From: Amyloporia xantha | Lineage: Eukaryota; Basidiomycota; Agaricomycetes; Polyporales; Adustoporiaceae | DNA length: 64,000 nucleotides | Direction: 5' to 3' | Assembly: GCA_036971615.1 (NCBI GenBank) | Contig: JAYKKR010000023.1 | Location: forward strand, 310,001 to 374,000 | Part shown: positions 43,220 to 55,601 of the stretch, in pieces | How positions within the stretch are numbered: position 1 is the stretch's first letter | How the letters are laid out: each line of letters starts with the position of its first letter | Made by a program: the position numbers and the translations under genes | Notes under the pieces: generated by a model | What the model was told of the DNA's origin: nothing | The model's database searches: none | The model's input: the letters and a program-made list of their open reading frames with translations, nothing else

Positions 43220-45890
43220 TCAAATATAGCCATCCCACATCATCGATTCCACCTGGCTGACAGCATCGCGAGGGGGCCGAGCAGTGAGCAGAGTTTTTAT
43301 AGGCTGGTTGAGCCTGAGGATGGTGTTGGCGACATTGATGTCTTCTTCAATGCGCTTCAGCTTTTCTTGCAAAGCTGCCCCTTGCAAATGCATGATTTGG
43401 GTATCCCTTGTGCTAGGGAAGCCCTCTTCTCTGCTGTTAGCGAATGGCAAAGACATCAGGCGAGAGACATCCCTGGCGCCATCCCCGACGCCATACTCGG
43501 CGCCATCCCTGGCGCCATCCCCAACACCATCCCCGGCGCCACTCATGCTGCCATCTACACCGCCATCTGGTAGAGCAACGGGTCCTGTATTGAAATGATA
43601 GAATGAATGAGTACATCAGACTAATGGAGTGAATGAGACCATACCCGGTGAAGGAGTGGGCGGCAGGTCGAGCAAATCCCAACGCACAATGTCAGGGGGA
43701 GATCTAGACACAGCACGGTTGTGGGTGGATGGCGAACGAGGGCCAGTGGACAAGGGGATGTTGATGTTTCCTCCAGGTCTTGGAGTGTGCTGTGGCGATG
43801 GCGCCAAGTCGAAATAGGGGTCAGCGAGGGAATCCAAGATAGGTGTCACGACTTAGAGTCAAGCGACAGGGGAAGAACAAATCTAAATGGCCGAGGGCAT
43901 TCGACTAGGTCTTATCAAAGCGATGACGAGCTATGCTCAAGTCTAAGGCTAGGGACAAGATAAATAAATGTAAGTAGAGGTAAGTATGTACAGGCAAGTT
44001 TGGCTTACCTAGGGACAAGAGGTTGAAACTGAAGTCCCCAGGCAGAGGCGTACTACTTATATACTACAAGAGTTCAGGGCAGGCTATCTACATGGTCCGT
44101 ACGCAAGTGGTCTGTGCGCAGCCTGAGTAAGCAGGCTATGAGTCATAAGTGATGTCGTGAGCGGAGCCCGGTCGGGGCCCGAGGTCGGCTGGCATCGTGC
44201 TTAAGTAAGTGTCCGTAAAGGGAAGGCGGGACGGAGTCCGTGGGAAAGGGACATGTGACCTGTAATGGTTGACGCGTCTGAGTCTATGAACAACGAACTT
44301 GCAGTGTTCGTTGATAGGTACTTGAGGCTTCTGTGCTCAGAAACGGCTCACTACGCCAGCTCTACATCTTCGATTCGACACTCAACTCACTCGATCACCT
44401 TCGATTCTCTCCGATCATTCTCCGATTGCTTCGATCAGCTTCGATCATCTGCGATCATTTCGATTCTTCGACTCGATCTCCGATACCTTCGATGTTCCTA
44501 CGATGCTTCGACGTGATGCTCCGACGCTTCGACATTTCGAGACATTCCTTCAAGAAGCCTAGCCATTTCGAGCGAACAATAGAGCAGCAGGAGAACGCAT
44601 GTATCGCTTCGTGCCACTCCGAGTCCCTCGGCCATTCGATCTTCGAGCCTAATATAGAAATCAGTGACGCCATTAGACAATGCAAGCCACTCGTACTAGT
44701 GTGCCACTCCCAATTAGTCGTAGATTGTTCTGAGTAGTAGTATAAAATCTTGTCTTAGCTAGCTCTTTCCAGACAATACATTCCACCCAGTTTCCCCTCA
44801 GTGCAGAGCTCTTAAGTCGAGTTTGTCTCAGTTCCTCTAGAGCCTCGATTACGCTCGAGTGTTCGGCTACGCTTCGATTCTACTACGACTACGCCTACGC
44901 TTCGCTTCGATTCCCTACGACGATCCTCCGATTCTATCACGACACTCTTCGATTCTTCTACGACTTGCTTCGATTCTTCAATATTCCGACTGCGCTCCGA
45001 TACCACGATCTTTCGAGACCTTTCGACCTTCCTTCGACATACTTCGAGTCCTTCGAGTATTCTCCGTACGCCTTCAAGACGTTGCTTTGCATTCGCCGAA
45101 ACGCAGGACACCTTGCTGCTAACTCCCTCACACCTAGACCATTTCCATTACGATTCCTTTGCCCTTTTGTTCGCACCTTGTGCAGGGGTTAGGGTTTCGT
45201 AGGTCGTATCATCGTGTATAGTAGAATGGCCGTTCGAATGAGGGGGGAAAATAACGATGAGTAAAAGGAGAAAATCGTCCGTATATAGAAAGGAGGAAAC
45301 ACTCAATGTCAACTTGTGACAATAGGTGATGTTGGAATATTGAACAGGTCTCGTGATGGCGCAGAGGGCGAGGGTGAGGGCGACCGTGATAAGTCAAAAT
45401 CAGCCCTCAACCATTGAGGGAAGGGCCGCTGAGGCTCAGGAGAGATGGGGGTGGGGGAAATCGCAAAGTCAACAGCTCTGTGTGCAGAGGGCCGCGATGG
45501 TGCAGGGGATGGTGGGCGTTCCTGGGGTGATAAATTGAACGTTGCATTGCGATTGTCAGGAGATACCGGCGTGGGGGACTGGGCGAAGCGGAAATGTTTT
45601 GGGGGCGGAGGCTTGGATGGCGAGGATGGCAAGTTGAATGGCGCTCGGGATGGCGCAGGCGTGGCTGTGGGCGAAGGCGACAAGTCCAAAATGGGACAGG
45701 ACTGGGGATCGGACTCCTCCTGTGTAGCATCGAAGTCAAAAGGGGGCCGGGCTGGAATGAGTCAGTACATTGGCGGCGTCAGGCTAAGGAATATTGCATG
45801 CGCACCTGGTTGATGCATGTGGAGGGGCAATGTCAGGGAAGTGGAGAAAAGCGCAATCGCCCAAGTTTTGCGAGAGGCATGTAATAAAGG
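43220..45890 (-). pseudogene. SP-repeat gene split by LTR1 (copy A)
   Basis: The 5' part (45890-45327) and 3' part (43838-43220) are separated by the LTR at 43844-45321. The 3' part supplies the end missing from the 32912 copy: a GDGARDG/GVGDG repeat, LQEKLKRIEEDINVANTILR, QPIKTLLTARPP and MMWDGYI. It is clearly disrupted. Confidence 0.75.
43844..45321 (+). repeat. solo LTR, long form (LTR1, copy A)
   Basis: This 1478-bp segment runs from TGTCACGACTTAGAGTC to AACTTGTGACA, with the 5-bp target duplication ATAGG on both sides (43839-43843, 45322-45326). The empty site is preserved at 33470-33490. No coding region or second LTR is present, so it is a solo LTR. Compared with the short form at 48552 it has an extra ~900 bp (about 44310-45210) extremely rich in TTCGAT/TCGAC motifs. 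Confidence 0.85.
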
Positions 45891-46047
45891 CTTGAGGGCG
45901 ACACGTGTAGTTCCGATCGGTTGGCCGCGGATCTTTCCGGTAGGCGCCCATCTTCGACTTCCGCGCTGTGCCGTGTGCTTCTGACTTCATCTCCACGACT
46001 CTTACTGCCACCACTGTCCACTCTGCTACCCCCATTCCTCTGCTGTC

Positions 46048-46842
46048 ATGTCTATCGCGTCCATCCAACCCTCCATCCTGCTCACCACCGCACGCATTGA
46101 AGAGGCGTTGAAGGTCGCGCCGCCCTGAGGAGATCCCCGCTATCAAGAGTTTGAATCAGTGCTGTGGAAAGAGGTGGTAAGTGAACACCATGTGTTTCAT
46201 TTGACATGCACATCCCATGGACGCGCTGATGCTTTTTCAGAACGACGTGTTTGTGCCGCTGAAGGCGCTCAGCTCGCGCAATGGACTGTGAGTGCCTCCG
46301 CTCCTGGTGAGCGCAATGGCGCAGTTCTCCCTCGCAACTGCAACCAACGTCATTACCAATATCGCCGCCATCAAGCCCGACGATCTGCTCATTGAGACGC
46401 ACCGGCTCTCCAAGTACGTGTGGCGAGGCGATTTCCTCGTCGAGAACCTGGGGGAAAATCAATGGTGGAAAGGCAAGTGGATGGCGTTCTAGCGCCACAT
46501 CATTGCTAACACTTGGAGCACAGGTTTGTGGAAGCGTTCAAGTGATGTGGTGTTGGGGAAGGGGGAGGATCGACAGGCGGAGGGGAGCAAGGGAAAGGTG
46601 GCGAAGCAGGGGAAGCGCAACGATGCGGGCGCCATGTCTCGGCGTCCTTCCAAAGAGACAACGGCATCGAGGGAGGATGAAGATGACATCGTCATTGTTC
46701 CGGGAAATGTGCTGAAGAGTTGGAAGGCTACTGCTGGGACGAGCAAGCAAGGTGCGAAGTCGTCGAAGAAGCCGGCGGGCAAGACCCTCCAGCAAAGCCG
46801 CCGGCATCTGAACCTGCGGCCGCCAAGGATGCTAAGGGCAGC
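46048..46842 (+). pseudogene. 5' part of Zn2Cys6 gene (copy A)
   Basis: This is the same content as 32745-31951, near-identical, starting MSIASIQPS at 46048 and ending at the internal-deletion junction near 46842 in the linker (ASEPAAAKDAKGS). The Zn cluster is absent. Confidence 0.7.
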
Positions 46843-47436
46843 ACCATCGTGGCCCAAATGCATTGCGACCCCTACCTCACGAAGCCATGCCGGCTCGAAG
46901 AATCCGTCAGCCCACTTCTCCACCCGATGCAGCGGCATTCGGCAATGTGTCAGTTGGAGGCAATCTGCGCAGTACATGGGGCGCCCAAAGCATTCCAAGC
47001 AGCGCCAATCGCCGTGCGGACCAGTGCATTTGCAGCATCGCCCTCTCCAGGAGGCGCTTCTAGCTCGATGATATGACTTAGGTACTCTTCTCGAAGAGGA
47101 AGCCATTCTTGCATAAAGTCGTTCTGCAACTGGCTCGCTTTCAGCCTTCACATTGAACAGCCCAAATATGGTGACAGAGCTCACCTTGTGCAGACTCCTC
47201 ATCGGCATCACATTGTCGAACACCACATGTTCCTGCAGCGGCTCCGAATATTGATCATGAGACGCGGCTTTAGAGGGGGACTGTGATGGAGATCTGGCAT
47301 CTGCGACCTGCAGCGATGCGCGTGGAATCGGTATTTCTTCTGGAACATAAGTTACGGCGCCTCTTGCAGTTCGCCGCTCTTTGCGCCGCACGAACATCGC
47401 ATCGCCACTGACGTCTTGCTTCTTGGTGCGCGCCAT
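46843..47436 (-). pseudogene. truncated KDZ transposase (copy A)
   Basis: It starts MARTKKQDVSGDAMF at 47436. Here the C-run in exon 1 has five bases and the frame is open there (SQSPSKAASHDQYSEP). One G is missing in the run before the first CxxC compared with 31745 and 59430. So this copy is intact where the others are broken, and the reverse. Confidence 0.75.
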
Positions 47437-47709
47437 GACCAAATCACCGCGGACAGATGACAATTGCCTTATTGTGATCCATGACAGCTTCCTTTTCATA
47501 CTGAATGAGAAACTCTCATGCCCCTTCCTCATGATGTCTTATCAATAACGGATCTTATACACGCGATCATCTGCAGGTAATTTGCCGATGCTTATCTGCA
47601 ACAGATCTTCGCCATGACCTTCCCTCAAGGCGATCACCCGATCCCCCATCCACTGCTCAAATGCAGCCCGCAGATCACGCTATTTTACCCATTCACAACC
47701 CACATCACA

Positions 47710-48495
47710 ATGGCTCCCGCTTTTGCTAATTGCGCCGAATCCGTCGCCAACCTCATCGCTATCAATTGCTGTCTTGTCGTGTACTACTCCTGGCGCTGCG
47801 AACAGGCTATCACCACGGTGCGGACCGCTTGCACCAATCCAACCAGCAATGTCGCCATCGACCTCACGTTGGCGAGGTGGGAGATCGGGCTTCGTATGGA
47901 AATGGTACCATTTCGAAATTGTCACACCAATACATCTGCACTGACGGCTAACAGGACGCCATCAACAGGACGCCATCCGCAACTGTCTTGGCTGCCTCGC
48001 ACTCGTTGGCGTCACCGACGTCGAGCTGCCGGATGTGGTCCAGAAGATCGTCAACGCTACCACGTTCGGCACCATCTCCAGGATCGATGTCATGAATATC
48101 TTGCCTTACACACCGCTTTCTGCGCCGCCATCGCCACAGCTTCAGCAACTCCATACGGACACTGACCCTGCATGGTGGACTTGGCCTGATGTCCCTCCCA
48201 GCAACCTTCCATTGTGGTGGAAGTGTCCACTGGTTGACAGAGTGAGTGCCCGCTCTTCTAGTTGTATGTGACATGCTGACACATTCCTGGTGTTACTATT
48301 TGGATAGCATCGCGGAGACACCTATCGGATCAACTGCGGCGACATGAGCGCAGTCCTCACTGCTTGGAAGAGGTCGAGAAGCTCGCCACACGCTTTGTCG
48401 AGAACCGCCATCAAGACGCAGACGAGATCTCCAGGATTTTGGATGGATACAGGGAGGTGCTTTTGCCAGATGAGGTGTGGGGTACTGTCTCCTAG
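47710..48495 (+). pseudogene. copy A of the 218-aa KDZ-cargo gene
   Basis: It has the same three exons as 60094-60880, but exon 3 reads CACTGCTTGG where copy B has CACTCGTTTGG, one base short. This breaks the frame after MSAVLT. Otherwise near-identical. Confidence 0.7.
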
Positions 48496-48551
48496 CGCCA
48501 GCTCGCAGGTGGGCCTCGTCTGGTTGTGTATGTATTTCTTGTCACTCCCTG

Positions 48552-49119
48552 TGTCACGAGTTGACATCGAGCGTTTCTTCCTTTCTATATACGGACGATT
48601 TTCTCCTTTTACTCATCGATATTTTCCCCTCTTATTCGAACGGCCATTCTACTGTACACATCGCAAGCTCCTTGTTCATGGACTTAGACGTGTCGACCAT
48701 TACAGGTCACATGTTCCCTTCCCACAGACTCCGTCCCGCCTTCCCTTTATGGACGTTTACTTAAGCACGGTGCCGGCCGACCTCGGGCCCCGCCGGGCTC
48801 CGCTTACGACATCACTTACGACTCATAGCCTGCTTACTCAGGCTGCGCACAGACCACCTGCGCACGGACCATGTAGATAGCCTGCCCTGAACTCTTGTAG
48901 TATATAAGTAGTACGCCTCTGCCTGGGGACTTCAGTTTCGACCTCTTGTCCCTAGGTAAGCCAAGCTTGCCTGTACATACTTACCAGTACTTACATTTAT
49001 TTATCTTGTCCCTAGCCTTAGACTTGAGCGTAGCTCGTCATCGCTCGGTAAGACCTAGTCGAACGCCCTCAGCCTTTTAGGTTTGTTCTTCCCCTGTTGC
49101 TTGACTCTAAGTCGTGACA
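48552..49119 (-). repeat. solo LTR, short form (LTR2, copy A)
   Basis: This 568-bp segment runs from TGTCACGAGTTGACATCG to CTAAGTCGTGACA, with the 5-bp duplication CCCTG on both sides (48547-48551, 49120-49124). It is the reverse orientation of the LTR1 family: its right end is the inverse of LTR1's left end. The empty site is at about 30230-30245. TATA-like and polyadenylation-like signals near 48899-49020 fit an LTR. Confidence 0.85.
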
Positions 49120-49124
49120 CCCTG

Positions 49125-50033
49125 TATGAGCACGAGTGCATGACGTCCCCAGTGTCTGCCATTCGTCCAATGGACCTCGTATTTAAGTGGCTGAATCACA
49201 TTACCATCCAATCATGTGGATGGTGATGCGATTCAGACACTTAACTTCCGGGTAGCATTGACGAATGGCCCAGCTCGAGGACACCAGCAAATCATGCTCT
49301 TTGGACGTCACACCATGTCAAAGGTGGGTGTTTCCAGGTGGTGTATGTATTCGTTGCGTCTGCACAGTGAGAGCATGAAGGCATGATGTCCTTTTGCGCC
49401 AGCCGATCCTTCAATGTCCTTGGTATTCAAGCGGCTGAATTGGATGGCCATCCAACAATGGTTGGATGGCGATTCGATTCAGATGCTTTGATCCAGGGTA
49501 GCATTGAAGAACCGTGCAGGTCGAGAATGCGAGCACATCATGCCGGCTGCGCACCATGTGCCACACCTACGCGCGCCATGCACGGCGCCATCGGATGGCG
49601 CATATTGCCGCTGAACGAGGCGGCTTCATCTATGACCTTCGGAGCCACAGGTATGCGGCTCTGAAGAGCATAGATGAAGGCGCCCTGTCTGGCGAGCGAT
49701 AGCGCCATCTCCCAACAGTGAGCATCAGCGCGCATGCACTTCGCCATCGGATGGCGCCCGTTGCCGCCGGTCAAGGCCCATTTGACTTATGTCCTTCTGA
49801 GCCACAGGTATGCAGCTCGGAGGAACATAAGTCAGGTCTTCCTGTCTGGAGTCTGACTCTCTAACGTGAGTTTCAAATTTATGGTCTGAATGGATGCGGG
49901 ATTCATGCATGGCGCTGTTGGATAAACCCATTAACTCCTTGCTCTCTACGTTCAAACAGTGGAATCGAGTTGCCCTCCGTGCCATGAGTACTCCGGATGC
50001 AGCTGATTTGTCCATCAGCATCAGGGGTCACTA
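49125..50033. repeat. hairpin zone (copy A)
   Basis: This is the reverse complement of 29341-30237, with the same hairpins, including the H1-type pair near 49788-49839 and the H2-type near 49615-49690. Confidence 0.75.
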
Positions 50034-50202
50034 GTGGTGGCCAGGATTGTAATACAATTGCCCTCAGACCTCCTGAAATGGTTGTGTATGGTGAGTTAGC
50101 ATTGTATTGTAATAGATGCCCTGCACAGATTGTGATTGTAGATCCTCACTATATTGTGAATGAGCATTGTACTACAAGCATTGTGGATGGGCCTTGTGAG
50201 CG

Positions 50203-51350
50203 CTGTGAATGATTGTGAATGAATATTGTATGTCCTGTAAATGATTGTAGATGGGTATTGTACATCCTGTGAATGATTGTGGATGGGCATTGTATGTTCT
50301 GTAGATCATTGTGGATGAGCATTGTAAGCCCTGTTGATCATTGTGGATGAGCATTGTATGCAACAATCTGGTGCAATTATGATTATTGTATTGAATAGCC
50401 ATATTGGAGTGGATCCCAGTGGCATATAGCAGCCCCAGATTGACCATTACCATATTTGGAATGGCCCATTCAAATGGTTTCTAATGATGTATAGCAAGCA
50501 TTGAGCCAATTGGAATTTTGAATAGCCGCATTCAAATGGATCCTAATGGTATATCATAACCTTACTGGACATTACCATATTTGGATTAACAGAAATAAGC
50601 GAATTTTAATATGATATTTTGACCCAGAACCTATTCAGTAGAAATACTACAATACCCATCCACAATGATTTACAGGATATATGGTCCGTACATGAAATAT
50701 GTGACCCAATACGAGTTTCACAAGGGCACCACTCATAGCGACGCTGATGGCAAGCGCGCCATCTGTACATTCTATTTTGTCGATATTTGCCAACAGTGCA
50801 ATGTAATATATGACTTGACAAATAGAAAAATATTCTCTGAAATACATACAAATGGCACAGTTGATGGCAGATTGCAATGGAGGATAAATGATGCATAGGA
50901 AAGGCAAGGATGTAGTGCAATGAAGCATGAAATTATGGCACGGTAGGCAGACACATCTCCACAGGGTACATTATAGTGTTGGCCGAAGCTACAGAGCAGG
51001 CAAAAATATAGTGGTAGAATACGGCGCAGTGGGCCGACACATCGCACCAGAGTATATTATAGCATTGGCCGAAGCTACAGCGCAGGCAAAAATATAGCGG
51101 TAGAATGCGGCGCAGTGGGCTGACACATCTCCACAGGGTACATTATAGTGTTGGCCGAAACTACAGAGCAGGCAAAAATATAGCGGTAGAATATGGCGCA
51201 GTGGGCCGCCAGTCTTTTCAGGCGATATTTGCGCCATCGGCTCACACTGCAGCCAAGGCAATATTATGGCGTCGGCCGACGTCCGCTCTCCTTACACTGT
51301 AGGGAAAATATCACCCATATCTCTCCCTAGTCATTAGGCTATAATGACTG
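50203..51350. repeat. 32-bp array, spacer, three 86-bp units and terminal repeat (copy A)
   Basis: The 32-bp array is at 50203-50362. A noncoding spacer with the 77-codon frame (50665-50898) follows. The 86-bp units start at 50953, 51039 and 51125; one fewer than at 38480-38823 or 63337-63681. The terminal repeat is 51269-51350. Confidence 0.8.
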
Positions 51351-52638
51351 AATGGGCTCCGACTGCCTGGCCAGGACACATGCTAACTTATGGGGCGTAT
51401 CTAGAAGGCACCGTTGTTCAAGAACGCGACTGGATCATGATGGCTGTCATGAACCTGGGCGCCGTCTTGGAATATGGTCGGCCAAACGCTGTCCTCAGGC
51501 GCATCTCCGGTATCGGAGGTCGAGAAGCACACATCGGCAAGGCGAGCGTCAGCCCGATAGTGGCGAACACCGCAGCTGGACTAGTGAAGTTAATGGCAAA
51601 GAAGGCGGAGGATGATGAGAAGAGGATGGACATTGATGATGAAGATGTGCCTCCCGAGGCGCTATGCGCACATCACAAGTCTTCCCCATGCTCTCTGACG
51701 CCATCCCATCCCCCGAGCGAGCCCACGCTTCCCCGGCGCTGTCGACAGGTATGCAGCTCGCGTTCTCAATGCTCGCCCACGTCCTCGAGAAGCCGATGCG
51801 AAAATCATCACCATTCGCACACTCGACCCTCAACCCATACATCACCATCTTCCTTACATTCCTCGCCACCACGCTGAAGGACAGCCACGCGCTTGCGATA
51901 TTGGAGCGCGCTATCCCGTGGAATGTTCTTGCGGTTCCTCGAGAGTGTACCCCGTCGGATCATGTACCGCGAGTTTCAGAAGGAGTGTGGCGATGGCGCG
52001 CCGTTGTTGACAAGTGGATCCAAGCCGCTGGCCGAGGACTGGTGCCTGCGAGGCATGGGCTGGAGTGGCAAGAAGGTCTATGCCATGGGCTTCTGGTCAC
52101 AGGAGGCTGCATCCGAAGAGCACAACATCGAGATGGAGGTTCTCGACAAGATCGAGTCCGGCGATCAGACGGACGGGATCATTGAGGATGGTGATGATGA
52201 TGACTCGAAAGGGGACCCGATGCGCGGCGAGCTTTGCAAGCGGTGGGTGTGCGTCGCCCCTGCCGGACTTAAAATTGCGAAGTACGTCAAAGGTTTCCAC
52301 TACGTCCCGCCTCCAAGTGGGGATGGCCGAGGGCAGTGGAAAGTCGATGGCGTCCTGGCGGAGAAGGTCTCGAGGTGGCAGGAAGAGGACAGGCGCAGAC
52401 TCAAGCGTCCACCACGACACCCTACCACGTCCGTGCATTGCTCGCGCATGCAGCTGGTATCTACTGAATGGCACCCAAGATCGAACAGAAAGTCGCGGAT
52501 ATGCGCAAACAAATCGAGCGGGACAACGAGGACAGGCCGAATGGCAAGATTTCGGATGCCGACCTCCATATGCCTGGTCTTTCTGGTGTATATACTCGAC
52601 CCAAATGGATGATTACAGTCTTCACATATATTTATTGA
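51351..52638 (+). pseudogene. Est1/SMG-like gene fragment (copy 2)
   Basis: This is the near-identical second copy. The C-run near 51710 has one base more, and that near 51733 one base less, than copy 1. A two-base loss (TTGCGGTTCC against TTGCGAAGTTCC) near 51933 breaks the frame after PWNVLA. Confidence 0.7.
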
Positions 52639-52771
52639 TGAGTTTCAGTCGACTAAGAACATACACGTCTTCCCAACATGCGTGCATATATACTCAAATC
52701 ATACTATCAAAAACGGCACACCAACTCAAGATATGATACAGAACATTACAGAGAAAGTAAATACAATCACC

Positions 52772-54374
52772 CTAATCGAATTCCGAGGTGTCAAGTGTGA
52801 GATCGATGACCTCACAAGCTTGCTCAGCTTTTGGGATGCATGCCCTGAGGATTCGCCTACGTTTCACGGGACGCTGAGATTGAAGATGATAGTCGTGAGA
52901 GGGAGACGATGGAAAATTTTCAGAACTGGCCTCTCTTTTGCCAAGAGAGGTTGAACCCAAGGGAAGGAGAGCACGAATGACTTCAACAGATGACTCAGTC
53001 GAAGGAGTCCCTATGGTCATACTGCTCAAGGTGGATGGCGGATAAGTGGTATCGGGGACTGAAGTGAATGAATGCAACTCTTCGAGTGCGAGAGACGAAC
53101 TGCCACCGATCAGAGGTGATAACAGGTGTCGAGTACCACAAGATGGCTGTGAGGATTGTGACGGATCGGAAAGTGGGGAGCTCTCTGGAATGGGAGGACA
53201 AGTGTGGTGAAGGAACATGTTTACTCCCATACAGAGGCCGCAATGGCGGCATCCACCCAAGACGGATAGCAACTGCGTGTATGCGACGCCAGGATTGTCA
53301 CGACTAATGAGCTTGAGAATGGTGGCATCCATTTCTTCGTCGGACGGAAGCGGCAGGTCATGAATGCCACGGTGAGCATATTCTTGCGGGGTGGAGTCCA
53401 TATTCGCAGGGGATCGTCAACATAGCCTGGTGCCATGTCTACGTCATGCGTTAGTGGAGAGTAGCAACAAAAGACAGTGCAAGTACTCATGTTCGAGACC
53501 AGGCCAGTCACCTAAACATAGATTATGCATGAGACGACAGTGTTCAGATCTAGAAGCTAAAGGCAACACTTACCAATGGTAGGTGTCTGAATCCCTGCCG
53601 CGGCATAGTATGGCCGACGAGCCTGAGGTGTAGATGTGATAGGCCTCTGAATTCTATATCCATGGCTAAACGGTAACATCACGTTCAAATTTGAGAACAT
53701 TGCGCTGCCGGACGGTGAGGGGGCTCGACTTTATCGTATGAAGCCGGCAACATGCGTTGCTTCCCTATATATGACTGTGAACCAGCAAAACACTTCTACA
53801 ATTTAATACTAACCTTTCTGTTGCTGCGAAGAGGGCCCCAGGCCTGCTACAGGTCGTATGCCATCAGCTAGCTGACAGTACCGAAGTGTTATATAAAAGA
53901 AAACATACCAGCGGAGTTCTCTTTATCAGACATATCTTAGGATTGGCCAGTCAGCCGTGATCACTAGAGGAACAGTTGAGAATTACTTACTACTCCCAAC
54001 AGTCCCAAACGGATCCTTCAGAGGGAAAAGTGCATAAGATTGCCCAGTGAGACTAGTAGGCAGACGCAGCAAGCGGCGTAGATTGACTGTGTGTCACGGC
54101 GGAATCAGGAATTACATCGCAAGCAGCTAGGTGTATGTTTACTTACGAAAATATGAGCATCCGGTCACCTTACCACGCTTCCAATGTGCACAGCCAAGAC
54201 ATGGATTGTCGGCATGTTCGCCTTTCCATGGGACAAAAAGCTTGACTGGATGGTCGGGCCACCGCGCAGCGAGCAAAAACAGGTTATGTTTGATAACCAA
54301 TCAAACTTGTCGCAATAGGCGACAAGTTCATCGAGTGGGATAGGGCGCTGAAGGCTATCGCACGGGCTGAACAT
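52772..54374 (-). CDS. GRF-like zinc finger protein with SUMO-interacting motif (copy 2)
   Basis: This is the second copy of 40387-41992. One G is missing in the run near 53390 and one base near 54258, so some exons read in another frame than in copy 1. Composition and motifs are otherwise the same. Confidence 0.45.
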
Positions 54375-55601
54375 GTTACTTTAGCAAGACACAATTCTCG
54401 AAACTGACTAGAACGGCCACTTACTATGCAGCATTCTTAAGAGACGGTACAGGATCGGCGGTGAATGTCTGAATACATGGGGTTATCTTCAATATGTGCT
54501 TCCACACGGATTCCTCGTCATCATAGCGTTCGGACACAGTCAACTCAGAACGAGGTGAGGCTGAGAGCTTGCTGAATACCGGAGCCATATGAACGGAGAA
54601 AAGAGTTGTGGTAGTGACTTTCAGCGACAGACCCCAGCCAAGTTTTATACGAGCTTTGAGACGCCGGGCAGTCATAGAACACACTGACGAGATTTTGGAG
54701 ACATGTGAATATAGGGACATGAGGATGCAAATCACTTTGCGAAGAGAAAATTTAGGAAAATGAAATAGATAGATGAACATGCGGATGAGGAGAAAATGCA
54801 AATCCAGTGACCACGTGGAGGATGGGAACTTGAGCCTCGTTGCATAAATCCTAATGAGGTAGTGTACAAAAGAGGGAACAGCAGACACCCGCCCTGTATC
54901 TAATGTGGAAGGTGGCGGCTTGAGTGTCTATAGAAGAGGATTGGCGCGAAGCATGATGTCGGCCCGGTGATGACAGCTGTCCATCACGCAAAGCTCAAGC
55001 CGGGCTGAGCCGGCTTAGTCATTTTGCGACGACTGCCACACCATACAGTCACTATAGCCTACACTATAGGGAGAGATATGGGTGATATTTTCCCTACAGT
55101 GTAAGGAGAGCGGACGTCGGCCGACGCCATAATATTGCCTGCGCTGTAGCTTCGGCCAATGGTATAATATACTCTGGGGCGATGTGTCGGCCCACTGCGC
55201 CATATTCTACCGCTATATTTTTGCCTGCTCTGTAGCTTCGGCCAACACTATAATGTACCCTGTGGAGATGTGTCGGCCAACCACGCTATATTCTACCGCT
55301 ATATTATTGCCTGCTCTGTTCGGCTATATTTTACCCCTGGGCGGATGGGTTGGCCATTGCGCCATACATCAACACTATAATTCTCCCTGAACTCTACTGT
55401 CGGCTGATGTCTTCTATGACATTTCTATACACATAGTGTGTACTGTATGCATTGCAATGACAAATATGCTTGAACACTGCCTGTTGTTGAGTTTCACATG
55501 ATGTTTCATTTGTATCACCAATTAGACTACTCAAGCACAGACAGTAATGGGATACATTGACAGTGTGATAACCAATATTTACTGTCTACATTGTATGGTA
55601 C

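Larger units (their letters stand above)
42654..51350 (-). mobile_element. KDZ deletion derivative A with two solo LTRs
   Basis: Terminal repeats are at 42654-42745 and 51269-51350. Read on the minus strand it follows the full element: 86-bp array, 32-bp array, hairpins, 218-aa gene, truncated transposase, then (internal deletion) truncated Zn2Cys6 gene, SP-repeat gene and right array. The TET/JBP and HMG genes and the transposase core are gone. Removing the two LTRs leaves about 6.6 kb. Confidence 0.85.

Noticed and set aside
43844..45321. Full-length LTR retrotransposon
   Set aside because: There is one LTR only, with target duplications directly on both sides and no gag, pol, primer-binding site or second LTR inside.
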